A stretch of DNA of 64,000 bases, taken from assembly GCA_037176705.1 (NCBI GenBank), contig CM073898.1, forward strand, positions 34,723,488 through 34,787,487, read 5' to 3'. Below, piece by piece: positions 35,744 to 46,702 of this stretch. The notes below the pieces were generated by a model. The model was not told the DNA's origin, searched no databases, and was given only the letters and a program-made list of their open reading frames with translations. The translations under genes and the position numbers were made by a program. The first letter of the stretch is position 1; each line of letters begins with the position of its first letter. The DNA is from Molossus alvarezi (lineage: Eukaryota > Chordata > Mammalia > Chiroptera > Molossidae).

Positions 35744-36001
35744 TTTGTTTGTTTGTTTGTTTATCCTCACCCGAGGATATTTTTCCATTTTTTGTACAGA
35801 CAGAGTGGGAGGGAGAGAGAGGAAGGGAGAGAGAGAGAGAAACATCAACGCAAAGGGACACATCGAGTGGCCGCCACCCGCACGACCAACCAGGGCCGGG
35901 GACAAACTGCAACCGAAGTACGTGCCCTTAGCGGGAACCGAACCCGGGTCTCTCCGGACCGCAGGCCGACGCTCTAACCGCTGAGCCAAACTGGCCAGGG
36001 T
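35744..36001 (-). mobile_element. Bat SINE, young subfamily, perfect 16-bp duplication
   Basis: Flanked by gactcaaagttgtttt at 35728-35743 and 36002-36017. A box complement ccgctgagcca at 35978-35988; B box complement ggaaccgaacc at 35934-35944. The tail contains a perfect 7-bp hairpin at 35762-35779 (tatcctc-accc-gaggata) followed by (TTTG)n. This is the least decayed copy in the window. Open frames of 64-101 codons over it are SINE by-products. Confidence 0.96.
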
Positions 36002-36017
36002 GACTCAAAGTTGTTTT

Positions 36018-36689
36018 AAGATGGCATAATACTCAATAATATTGACTCAGTCTATAAATTTTCAAACACCACGCTAGATACTAAGAAGAGATCCACAATA
36101 GCTGAGAGGATACAGGTCAGTTTTGAAGAGATTTATCATTTGGTCTGTTGGGGCAGTGAGTGGGATGGGGATGAAGAAGGAGGAAGAAAATGTTCTTTTA
36201 CAAAGATGACCTTACTGACCCACTACACTCATGATGTTCCTTTTATCTAGTTGTACAATAGACATATACACACTGTAGCCTACCGTCATCTTATGACCAT
36301 TCCCAGGAGATGACTTGTGAGCAGGGTATGGGGAGCAGCAGCAAACATGAGTGCCCAGGGAAATGACATTTTAGATTAAGGCAGGCTGGTAGAGAGACAA
36401 GGAAGTGGGGATGGAGAGTTAGAGGTGCTGGAGTGAAGCTTACACTTAGGTACATGGAGAAATTAATATGCCGCGTTATATGAAATGAGGCTACTCCAGG
36501 CAATGGAAGCCATGAGCTTCAGGAAAGTGGCTGAAGATAACGAGATTGGGATAAGGAGAGTGGGGGAGAAGCAGAGTATGTGAAAACAGAAAAATACTAT
36601 GAGGTCATTTTTAAATGCTTACAGGTGTCTACAGTTTTAAACATTTTTCTGGAAATCATAGTAGCTTCTTATACACCTACAAATGCGAA
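36018..36689. other. Intronic sequence with no firm assignment
   Basis: The purine-rich part 36100-36600 vaguely resembles inverted L2 (gagcagggtatggggagc, gagagacaaggaagtgggga) but the order is too loose to call. Confidence 0.4.
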
Positions 36690-36860
36690 TTATGTTACAT
36701 GCATTATCTGTTGTATTTTGAAAAATCATCTTGCAAGTAAGTTATAGTTTTCCCATTTTATGAATGTTTAATCAATTTAAGCAGCTCAGTAAAGGTCACC
36801 AGCTAGTAAAAGGGTGAATCAGGAAGTGAAGTTCAGGTCTGCTCTGCAGCTAACACCATG
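36690..36860 (-). repeat. MIR fragment
   Basis: Inverted MIR: ttcccattttatgaatgttt, gcagctcagtaaaggtcacc, agctagtaaaagggtgaatc, aggaagtgaagttcaggtct then gctctgcagctaac. Confidence 0.65.
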
Positions 36861-37819
36861 TTGACTCTCGGTCCCTACTAAGTTTACAAATATGCAAAGG
36901 GGTAACCTCAGCCTTTGTGGCCCACCTTCAGGCTAACCCAACTGTGGACGTTTCGTAATGACTTCCTAGAAACTGCTGATTGCTTTTTCTCATTGGTTCC
37001 ATGGCAGATATCAATATTTTTGTTTTCACTATCCAGTCATATGAGTTGCAGACATGGCATATTGTATGCATAATATACTTCCTTAGAAAATACATTAGCC
37101 AAGCAATGGGAATTACTGATTATCATTTATTCACCTCACCTCTCCACACTCCCAAGTCCACTGTCTGCCTACCAGAATAGAAAAAGTCCCCTCAATTTGA
37201 ACTTCAACACTTACTAAAATTTTAAGGCACATGCTATCTGAAACACCAAAAGTTCTGTGTTTAAAACAGAGACATTTTCTTTAGCAAATAAAGCCTTGAA
37301 ATGTCCTCCAATTTTAATGTCAGGAGGTTTACTACAGTGGTCTGGAGAGCCTAGTTCATCACGGAAATGTGCCCTACTTTTCAACACTAAATGAATATCT
37401 CTTCCCTGCATATTGCTCAAGATGGCCATTTCCTTCCCATGGTTGTGTTTTATTATTCATGTCATCAGACTAGGCAATGTGAGATTTATTTAGGGGGGAC
37501 AGTTCATCAATTACAACATATAAAGCATGTTTCTGTCTCTCAACGGGTTTAATGACACCTTAAATAAGTTCTGGACTGTTAGGGGAATTACCAAGAACAC
37601 ATTTCTCCTAAAAACCATTAAAATCGCATACTTGGATTACAAAATTGGATGGCTGAAGTTTAACAAGGGACACACTCCTTCTCCTTGTGACTCATTAAAT
37701 ATGTTATTATTTTAACCCAGGGAAGTGGGTTCTTTCACTTCTTTTTAAGAGTAGAGCCCTGGGAATATATCACCCAGATGATGGAGTATGAAAAACAATG
37801 GCTTGAGAACAACTTAAAG

Positions 37820-38245
37820 TAGCTCATTTCATATTGATGTGCTGTCCTCTCGACAATCCCTTTCCCATTTTTGCCTCACTTAAATCTATTTTTTACACAG
37901 CATCCAAAGTAATCTTACATTATAAATCTGAACACAACATTCCTGTACTTACTTCCTTCATGGACTCTCCTTGTCCTAGAAATAAAGCCTGAGTCCCTGT
38001 CCCTGTCCTGTGGGGCTCAGTGTATTTTAATCTCTGTCTCCAAAATAAGGAAAATTTTTACCTTCTACCTTAACACCTTTGCTCAAGCTACACCTCCCAG
38101 GAAATTTACCCATATGGCCAACTTGCAGAAGCCCTACATTAAGGCTTATCACAAAACCCACATCCTCACTATTCAGCTTGTCCTGATTGTTCCAGTGGTA
38201 AATATATCTCCCTTCCTATCATATTATATTGGTTTACTGTAGGCT
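37820..38245 (+). repeat. LINE-2 3' region
   Basis: L2 blocks in order: catccaaagtaatcttacat, tataaatctgaacacaacat, cctagaaataaagcctgagt, cacctttgctcaagctacac, cctcccaggaaatttaccca, ctattcagcttgtcctgatt and tatctcccttcctatcatat. Confidence 0.65.
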
Positions 38246-38700
38246 GAGATTCTGTTTTTTATTTTATATTTTTTTCCCATCACCACATATACCCATCCAT
38301 CACCTGAGACTCCGTTTTCAAGGTCTTTGTGTTTATACTCTTAATGCTTTGTCTTGGTAATAATAAATACCAAGACCTGTGAATGAAAAAGTAAGGGAGG
38401 CTGTGGAGAAAAATTCTGTTGGTAAATATAGAAGTTCCTCTCTCTCTCTCACACACACAGAATTCGCTTACTTCTGCCCTTGATCATGATCATATAAAAT
38501 GTTTACTAGTTGTTCAGTGGGAGTTTCTTTGGAGTAAACCATTAAAGTGTTGCTCCTTAAAACATTTTTATGGAAATACCAATGGAGCTTTTACAATCCT
38601 ATAAATATAAATTGTGTGCATATTTCCTCTTCAAAGATTGGTTATTACTCCAGTCTTCCAGCTACCTAACACAGAGACATCAGGCATTTTAAAATAATAG

Positions 38701-38917
38701 ACCTGCCTGGCCATTGTGGCTCAATGGTTGAGCATTGACCCATGCACCAAGAGGTCTCTGGTTTGATTCCTGTTCAGGGTACATGCTTAGTTTGTGGGCC
38801 CAATCCCCACTGGGGGGCATGCAGGAGGTGGCCAACTGATGTTCTCTTTCATCAATGTTTTTTTCTCTCTCTCCCTTTCCCTTCCTCTCTCTCTACAAAT
38901 AAATAATATTCTAAATT
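38701..38917 (+). mobile_element. Bat VES-like SINE, older subfamily, plus strand
   Basis: Head ctgcctggccattgtggctc then aatggttgagcattgaccca; B-box region gtttgattcctgttcagg; CT-rich end and an AT tail. Likely short duplication aaaataata at 38691-38699 and 38920-38928. Antisense to NRXN1. Confidence 0.9.
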
Positions 38918-39424
38918 CTAAAATAATAATATCTTTTTTTTAAATTCTAAGCATAATTAGAGTGTCCCTTCAATAGCCTTGTGAATAAACAAGCACAATC
39001 TAATTCTCTATTGAAAGAATCAGAACATAAGTGTACTGGATGTTACATAGGTTGTCAGTATCAGAGTTAAAACAAAAGATTCTGATACTCCAACCAACTT
39101 AATAGGTAACCCCACAAAGCACTACCTGGGCCTCACCATCTGTACACTGCCAGGGCCATGGCATGCAACAAATAACACCAAATAAAAATACCTGATGCCA
39201 AGCTACTAGGTAGTCAGTCTCAAAAAGTATCTGACCCTTCTTCCTTCTTTCCTCACTCTACACAGTTTAAAAATCCCACTCCCCCAAAAGTCTAGTACAT
39301 CCTAGATACTTTGCTGCCCCTCTTCTGACAATGCTATGTGAAGAAAAGTGGAATTAATGGAATAATCTTGGAACTTCAATGGTGATCAGTTGAACAATGA
39401 ACCCATAAGCCCTATGACCAAGGC

Positions 39425-39490
39425 AGTGTGCTGAATTCAAATATAATCAAGATACAGAACCTGTCCTTATGGAGTTTACAATGCATTTAG
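39425..39490 (-). repeat. LINE-2 fragment
   Basis: Inverted L2 tail remnant: aatcaagatacagaacctgt then ccttatggagtttacaatgc. Confidence 0.45.
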
Positions 39491-39492
39491 TG

Positions 39493-39570
39493 AAGTAGTT
39501 GTTATGAAATGAATAGTGTTCCACCAAAATTCATATGTTGAAGCCTGTGATGGTGTGACGTAATAAAAAA
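39493..39570 (+). mobile_element. 5' end of an MLT1-like LTR
   Basis: The start of an MLT1 LTR: gttatgaaatgaatagtgtt, ccaccaaaattcatatgttg, aagcctgtgatggtgtgac. Sequence then switches to another LTR family. The MLT1 piece at 40395 could be its other half, split by insertion of the LTR at 39590, or an independent copy. Confidence 0.55.
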
Positions 39571-39589
39571 ATATATATTTTAGCCTTCA

Positions 39590-40345
39590 TTCCTGGCCAA
39601 AGCTCTTTAAACCTTTGTAATTTCTTAAGTAATAAAGGAACTAAGAGCATCTTTTGTTCTAATCTTTGGACTTTGAGCCTGGTTCCTGACATAGAGCTCC
39701 TAAATTCCTTGGAATTTCCTGGGTAGTAGGAGTGTCTTTTATTCTAATGCAGCAAATGGGAGCTGGTCACAAGAAATATCATAATTAGAAGTTTGGAATT
39801 TTCAGCCCAACTCTTCCATCCTCTGAGGGGAGTGGGGAGCTGCAAATTTAGTTAATCATCAGTTATGTCTACCATGAATGATAAATCTGCCATGAAAATC
39901 CCTGAAATACGAGGTTTGGAGAGCTTCTGGGTTGGTGAACATGTCCATGTGCAGGGAGGGGGACACATCTCAACTCCACTGAAACAGAACATCCTGCATT
40001 AGGAGTCTTCTGAACCTCACCCTCTGTCTCTTCACCTGGCTATTCACCGGTACCCTTCACCTTATTTTCAATAGATAATAAACTGGTAAATGTGTTTCCC
40101 TAAATTCTATGAGCCATTCTAGCAAACTACTGAACTCAAGGAGGAGGCTGTGGGTACAGACAGTAGGTCAGAGTACAGGTAACAAACTGTAACTTCCAAT
40201 TGACATCTGATGTGCCGTAAGACCGTCTTGTGGGGCTGAGCTCGGAATCTGCGGTATCTAATGCTAACTCCAGTAGATATGTCAGAACTAAAATGAATTG
40301 TAGAACACCCCACTGGTGTTAAGAACTGGTCAGCATGGGGGAAAA
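39590..40345 (+). mobile_element. ERVL-type solo LTR, sister of 25706
   Basis: Carries the same ordered landmarks as 25706: gagcctggttcctgacatag, gagctcctaaattccttgga, atttcctgggtagtaggagt, gaggtttggagagcttctgg, gttggtgaacatgtccatg, cctcaccctctgtctcttca, ttctatgagccattctagca, gagtacaggtaacaaactgt, and ccccactggtgttaagaact. Polyadenylation-like aataaa occurs at 40077-40083 region (agataataaactgg). Lies between two MLT1 pieces. Confidence 0.75.
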
Positions 40346-40394
40346 ACAACAACAAAACCTCTCACATTTGACCAGAGTACTGAGAGTACAGTGG

Positions 40395-40540
40395 TGAGTA
40401 GAGGAGGAAAATAGAGTTTGTTCCCTTCAAAGCTCTAGCCCTAATGTGACTGGCGTTGGAGATAGGTTCTTTAGGAGGCAATTATAAATGAGGTCATAAG
40501 ACTAATCCCATAAGACTGTTGGCCTTATAAAAAAAAGAAA

Positions 40541-40586
<46 letters not shown>

Positions 40587-40855
40587 TCCCTCCGTCTTTT
40601 TCTCTCTCCCTCTCCCTGCTTCTCCCTTCTTCCCTCCTTCCCCCCCAGTGCATGTGCCAAGGAAAGGCAAGATGAGCATAGTGAGAAGGTGGACCCCCTT
40701 ACAAGTCAAGCAAAGTGTCTTCAGAATGAAATGTACCTTGCTGGTACCTTGATCTAGAAATTCCCAGACTCCAGATCTGTGAGAAATAAATTTCTGTTAT
40801 TTAAGCCACCCCATCTTCAGTGTTTTGTTGCAGCAGTCTGAGCTGACAAGACAGC
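40395..40855 (+). mobile_element. MLT1-like LTR with an expanded (CT)n
   Basis: MLT1 blocks: ccctaatgtgactggcgttg, gagataggttctttaggagg, aatgaggtcataagactaat, ccttataaaaaaaagaaaaa; then a (CT)n run at 40543-40584; then ccttgatctagaaattccca, gactccagatctgtgagaaa, taaatttctgttatttaagc; end gcagcagtctgagctgacaa. The CT run replaces the short CT block normal for this LTR. Confidence 0.85.
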
Positions 40856-40859
40856 AATA

Positions 40860-41005
40860 GAGCACCTTGGGCTCTGCATGTAGTTTGCAGAGATTCAGGT
40901 ACAGGCTCTACCATTTCCTAGCCGTAAATGACTTCAGGGAATTTTTTAGTCTTAGCCTTAATAAGTTTTTAAATGGGAAAACACATATAAACTTCTTAAC
41001 ACCAT
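40860..41005 (+). repeat. MIR fragment
   Basis: MIR order gggctctgcatgtagtttgc, agattcaggtacaggctcta, ccatttcctagccgtaaatg, acttcagggaattttttagt. Confidence 0.6.
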
Positions 41006-41010
41006 GCCAC

Positions 41011-43199
41011 AAATCCTCCAAAGACACTCACGCAACCTAGCATTTAACACATCTGGGTTACTCCCTGTCAAGTGAGTACCAGAGACAATAAAGACTATAG
41101 AAGTTTGGAGGAGAAAGAGGCTCCCTTTGGTTGGAAGAGTTAAAGAATATCAAGACACTCTTAATGCTCCTCTGTTTAACTACACTTCACACGAATTTCT
41201 CCCTGACTGCAGGCCCTGACTTCCCTTTTCTTAGAGCATTTATATTAGGAAAACTATCATTACAAATTCTTTCTCTGCCACTTTTAAAATGTGTATAAAT
41301 CTCCTTAAAAACCTCTTACCAGTTTTATGACCTACAGAATGTCTTTCTCAATGACCTGGGAGCCATCCTTTTGAAATGTAATTATCAAGAAGGATAGCAT
41401 CTCTATCTTCAAGTCTGTGTGGGAAGACAGAAACCTTCTTAGGTGAACACACTGTTCCAAATTGGAAAACTACCTCCTGTCATGAAGAAACAAAAGGTTT
41501 ACTTTCCCCTTGAGTAAGGTCAATTAGCAAACATAAGTGGCCTGTGATCACCATTTCAGCTTCTTACAAACTCTCTAGCTCTTTGTTTCAGTGGAGTTGA
41601 ATCGAGATTCTTTCCCATACTGCAATAGCCTTGAATAATATTTTCCTGTTAAACCTTGGTAAATTTTTTATGTTGACAGTAAACGTTTACCAATAATATA
41701 CAACTTTAGATACATTGTGAGTGTAGCTTAGATGTTGGTTGGGTATGTATATAGCTTAGAATAAAAATTTGCATACATTTTGTTAGCTAGCAGTAACTAG
41801 TTATGACATATCTCAAGGCTTTACTGAGGATTACAATTGAGAATTTTTAAGTATTTCAACAATTACTTTAAGAGTACCAACTAAGTGTCTTTTTACATTA
41901 TTAATCTTGATGTATTGTTGAAGAATTTAACATATTTTTAATCAAGTACAATGAGTTACAAATGGAATTGAAAGGGATATCCCAAATGACTATTTCGCTA
42001 AATTACCCTACTCATTACTAATAGAATGTTTTTCTTTATTTTTTTTTCTTACTCATATCCATCTTCATTATAATTCAGTATTTATCAGTATAAATTAACA
42101 AAATTTAACTTCCTAAGCCAGATTTTGAGTTTTTTTTTTCAGTCACTTAACCATTCACAAAATACAGAATTCAGAAATCTTTTAACTCAGTGAAGATGAA
42201 AAGAGTAAACACATAATTTTGCAAATTCTCCAGTTGTCAGAGACTAATCACTTGCTCCTCCATATACTCAAATGTGTACGTAGAAAATCTCAATTCTCAA
42301 GGAAGAACAATGCAATCTGTCTCATCCAAATGCATCATATAAAATGACCAAGTGCTATTACGTGCTAGAAATCTGTCTCAAAAGATTCTCCATGTATGCA
42401 TCATTTTAGGATTGTTTGGAAGTTCAATACTTTTAGTAAGAAGTACTAAAAGGTAAATCTAGTTCCCAGTGCTTAATTCACCACTTACAGATGAGGCATT
42501 CTTAATGGAAAACATGTCTACTGGTCTTGCTAGCTTCTAATGATCTCTAACCGTCCTTAGCAACATACTAATTCTAATAAAATGAAAGACACAATTGCCT
42601 CCTACCCAGTTCTAAAAGGAATGAATATATCATCCTTTGTAACTGATGGACTGTGTTAAAAATAATTCAATATAGGGCTTAAAAAAGAGATAGTATCCAC
42701 CATTCAATTTGAAAATTCCTTTTGGAGAATAATAAAAATGACAAATACACTATTCACTGTGACTAGCCAGACATTATTATTAGGAAGAGTATTATTTCTA
42801 AATATGCTGAAAGTCTGATGATGTGTCAGAGAGTAAAAGCACCATTTTTTCCCCAATTTGTAACAAGTAGTATCTTGTCCATTTCCTATATAAATTAGAA
42901 TTGAGAATTTTTTTTAGGTCTTATGGAGGATATAAAATTGACCTGAAACTTTCTTGCTATAATAGTACTAGAATTAATTAGGTGGTAGCACTTAAGACAG
43001 AGTGGAGATAAGAAAACCAGTTGGGAGATTGTCTTATCAACATTCAAAGTAGAGAAATAATGTGAAGGTGGGAGAAATAAAAATGATATTAAATTTTAGA
43101 GATTTTACAAAGGAAGTATGGTTAGGGCATTTAGGCTGAATTTGTAGATCCTAGTAATGTACACTAAGCATCCAACTGGAAAGCTTTAGTCTGTCTCAA
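41011..43199. other. Intronic sequence with no recognised feature
   Basis: AT-rich, unique-looking, no long frame or terminal repeats recognised. Confidence 0.5.
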
Positions 43200-43552
43200 G
43201 TTTAGAGTGTCCTATGGACTTGTTTCCATCCACAATTACATGGTAAAATGCTAAATTTCAATGTGACAATATTTGGAGAAAGGGCATTTAAAAGGTAATT
43301 AAGGTTAATGAGGTCATAAGGGTAGGGCCCTAATGCATTAAGACTGGTTGCCTTATAAGAAAAGGCAGAGAGAGACTGATCTCTTTCTTTCATCATGTTC
43401 ATGTACTTTGGAGAGGCCATATGAAGACAAGGAGAAGGCAGCCATGTATAAACCAGGAAGAGTGTTATCACCAGAAACCAAATCAACCAATACTGTGAAC
43501 TTCCCAGCCTCCAGGACCACGAGAATAGCAGGTAGAGCAGACTAGTACAAAG
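43200..43552 (+). mobile_element. MLT1-like LTR
   Basis: Blocks aatgtgacaatatttggaga, aagggcatttaaaaggtaat, taaggttaatgaggtcataa, gggtagggccctaatgcatt, gccttataagaaaaggcaga, gccatatgaagacaaggaga, aaccaggaagagtgttatca, cccagcctccaggaccacga. The 3' end is degraded. Confidence 0.85.
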
Positions 43553-43694
43553 TAGAATGACAATTACTGACATTTTGTTATACTCATCATTATAGAAAGG
43601 CTGAATTCTTTCCAAACTGGCATATTTTTAACTCATGTAAAGGTATTTGTTTCTTTAGTATTGCCCAATTTTGGTAGATGTAACTTTAAAGTGA

Positions 43695-43815
43695 TTTCAG
43701 ACTTTTTGAACTGGGATCCATGGATCAAGTTCAGATCTCTGAAACACTGAAATTACATGCAAACAGTTCCAAAGTTTCCTGGGGAGATAGCTTGTGTTTT
43801 TATTCATATTAACAA
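43695..43815 (+). repeat. Possible hAT fragment
   Basis: gactttttgaactgggatcc then atggatcaagttcagatctc resembles the 'ctggggtccatggatggg' start of several Charlie-related elements. No second end was found. Confidence 0.3.
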
Positions 43816-44015
43816 AGAAGTATAGCCCAAACAATCAATATAGGGTGGCACAGACACTGTATGGAATTACTAGAGAGGTTCTATGAAGTCGTGGTTGAGG
43901 CATTCACAATTGAAAATAAGTGATTCAGGGAAAATAGCATCTAATATTGGATATTTTAAATGAACATTTGATGGTAACTAAGCTTGTCAATAAAGACCTT
44001 TCTTTTGGTATTTTT

Positions 44016-44228
44016 TTTTTCTTTGCCTATATTTTAGAGAGAGAGGAAGGGAGAGGGTGAGAGAGATAGAATAATTGATAAGAGAGAACATTGATTGGCC
44101 GCCTCCTGCATGCCCACCACTGGAGATCAGGCCCACAACCTGGGCATGTGCTCTGACCAGGAATCGAACCAGTGATCTCTTGTGCATGGGTCGACACTCA
44201 ACCACTGAGTCACACTGGCAGACCGCCT
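44016..44228 (-). mobile_element. Bat VES-like SINE, older subfamily
   Basis: Plus-strand landmarks: agagagagaggaagggagag, cattgattggccgcctcctg, aacctgggcatgtgctctga, ccaggaatcgaaccagtgat, catgggtcgacactcaacca then ctgagtcacactgg. Weak flanking match ggtattttt / ggcattttt. Confidence 0.9.
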
Positions 44229-44359
44229 GGCATTTTTAATGAAATCACTACCAAGTTTCTTTTTTCTAGTATTCTCCTTTAGAGAATTTACATTATCGAG
44301 TAGATAATATAATTTGCTTATGCATTTTGTTTATATTTTTCTTTGCTCACTAAAATTTA

Positions 44360-44475
44360 GGCACCATCAAGGCACGTTTTTTGATCCACTATGTCCACTG
44401 CTGTTTCCACACTGCCTAGAATACACTGTCCCTATAGCAAGTGTTTCACAAGTATTTACTTAGTAAATTATTAAA
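44360..44475 (+). repeat. LINE-2 3' end
   Basis: Pattern gcaccatcaaggcacgtttt, ttccacactgcctagaatac, agcaagtgtttcacaagtat then ttacttagtaaat, an L2 terminus. Confidence 0.5.
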
Positions 44476-45051
44476 ATAATGTAAATACTTGAATGTGATC
44501 ATGTGTATTGCTCACACCCATATATATCTACACCCTAATATTTGCATAATGTTCCATTTTCTTTCTAAAAATGTATTTTCTTTGTTGATTTACCTGAAAA
44601 TGCTATTCTAAAGTCCACTTCAATAATTTATATATTATCTAATATATAAATAGATTTTGGCAGAGGTGACTGGCCTGCATTAGAATGGAATTCAAAACTA
44701 GAATTCATTATTTAAATTGAGAATAAAAGCCTGGTTCTACTTGTCTTAAACAGAATTAAAGCCACATACCTTTCTCATATTTCATGTTTCCATCTCATCA
44801 CAGAACAATGAGGATAAGTGATGCCAAAATGAGAACATTTTATTGACTGCACATCTCAGGAAGAAATAAAAGCTGATGTAACCTGGTTATTTGCAATAAG
44901 AAGGCTACACATGGGTAAATTAAATCAAAAGTTTAGATAATTTCCAAAACACATCTTTGTAGCTTTGTGAGGTTTTCCCCTGGTATTTGCATCTGAGTTA
45001 TGTGTTTCTGCTATCCTAGGAGTTCATACCACTTGAATCAAGACATCGTAT

Positions 45052-45402
45052 TGTCTTAGTTGGTTTAGGCTGCTGTAACAAAGTACCACAGATTTGGTGG
45101 CCAGAGTTCCAACAACAGAGCTCCAGCATAGCCAAGTTCTGACGAGAGTCCTCTTTGGGTCATAGACTGCTGACTCCTCACTGCGTCTTCACGGGGTGGA
45201 GAGCAGACGGAGGAAGCAAGCTCTCTTGTGACCCTCTTATGGGCACTCATCGCATTCATGGGGGCGCCATCCTTATGACCTCATCTAATCCTAATTATTT
45301 CCCATAGTTCCCATCTCTTAATAGCATCACTTTGGTGGTAGGGTTTCAACATATGGATTTTGGTGGAACATAGACATTCAGCATTCAGTTCATAACACAT
45401 AT
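45052..45402 (-). mobile_element. MLT1-like LTR, minus strand
   Basis: Plus strand shows the inverted MLT1: aggctgctgtaacaaagtac, cacagatttggtggccagag, cactgcgtcttcacggggtg, gccatccttatgacctcatc, taatcctaattatttcccat, ggtagggtttcaacatatgg, attttggtggaacatagaca. It ends cagttcataaca. Confidence 0.88.
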
Positions 45403-46289
45403 TTTCTAATTCAACCTACCTGGGTTTTTCTTCCCACATCGAGCTTTACTCTCTCTAACCACTTACTGCAAGAGGAGTGGGGTTTTTTTGTTTACTAAAA
45501 ATGTTTTTAGATTGAAAGTAAAAAGTACCTGTTAACTTCTGCCAGCTATTTATGCAAATTTTATAGCAATGTCAAGATGAATTAGAAGCCAAATTCTGGA
45601 AATAGATTATAATGCAGATAATATTCTTATCATCAGAGAATAAAAACAATGAATGACCTTCTTTGAAGTTTTGATATCTCTTTAGCCTATAGATTGAATG
45701 AGAATACAGTAAAAGAGGAAAATTATGACAACTGCATAGCATAAGAGAAAAATAACATAAAATTGAGGGAAATGTATAGGCATGTGGGTGTATGTATAAT
45801 GTAGACACCGAAAGTGACTATGGCAGGCCTATTAAATCGAGATCATGAAAGATTATGTATCTCAAGAGATTCATGTACTTTACAGTAGAGCGATCTTTGA
45901 ATAATGTGATCTTTGGCCATCAAAGTTTGCTAATGAATGAATATCTCTAGGGAGGAAAGGGGAGAAAGCTAACTATAGCACCGGCTGTCTATGAACAAAA
46001 ACAAATCAGGGTTGTGATACAGCATGGACTCAGGAAGGAATGGATAACACAACCTTCTTCTAGGAGACTGTCTGCAGAGGAGAGTGGGTAGAATGCATAT
46101 GGCCAGTTTTACTGCTGTTAACCCCAAATTTTCAAAGTTTGATAAAATGGTATGTGTATTTGTTAGTCTTCATTTGACTTTTCAGTTATTAAAATGTATG
46201 TCACAACACACATAGGCTGTTGTATGTCTGGACCATAAATATTAGCACATTTCATACTCCTTAAGTTGTGATCAATTACAAACATGGGC
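45403..46289. other. Intronic sequence with no recognised feature
   Basis: AT-rich. The 78-codon minus frame at 45572-45808 is hydrophobic by composition only, with no family resemblance. Confidence 0.5.
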
Positions 46290-46702
46290 ACAACTCCTGC
46301 AGTTCCTCTCCTTGAATCTGGGCTGACCTGGTGACTTGCTTTATAAATGCAGCAGGAACAATTTAGTTAGGCAAGCTCTGAGCTGAGCCCTGAGAGGCAT
46401 TGCATTGCTCCGCTCTCACTCCTGAAGTCCTGTGTTAAGACGGAGGATGAGGTGCATGTGGAGCGCAGATAAGCTGTCCTATCTGAGACATCTTAGATCA
46501 GCCAGTCCCTAGCCTATCTGACAGCTGATCATCAACATATGAGCTAGACCAACTCCGATCAGCCAAACCTCTCCCTGATCAAAAAAACCACCCTGCTGAG
46601 CCCAGTACAGACTGTAGAAACATAGAATCATGAGCTAAAAAAATATTTTTAAGTGACTAAATTTTGGGGTAGCATGCAATACAGTAACAATTAATTGATA
46701 CA
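46290..46702 (+). mobile_element. MaLR/ERVL-type LTR (group with 14225 and 48080)
   Basis: Blocks ctctccttgaatctgggctg, acctggtgacttgctttata, gagccctgagaggcattgca, actcctgaagtcctgtgtta, atctgacagctgatcatcaa, catatgagctagaccaactc, ccctgctgagcccagtacag, and finally aagtgactaaattttggggt then agcatgcaatacag. Subfamily uncertain. Confidence 0.65.

Noticed and set aside
43202..43615. 137-codon minus frame as a membrane protein
   Set aside because: It overlaps an MLT1-like LTR in antisense and has no family resemblance; hydrophobicity follows from T-rich composition.
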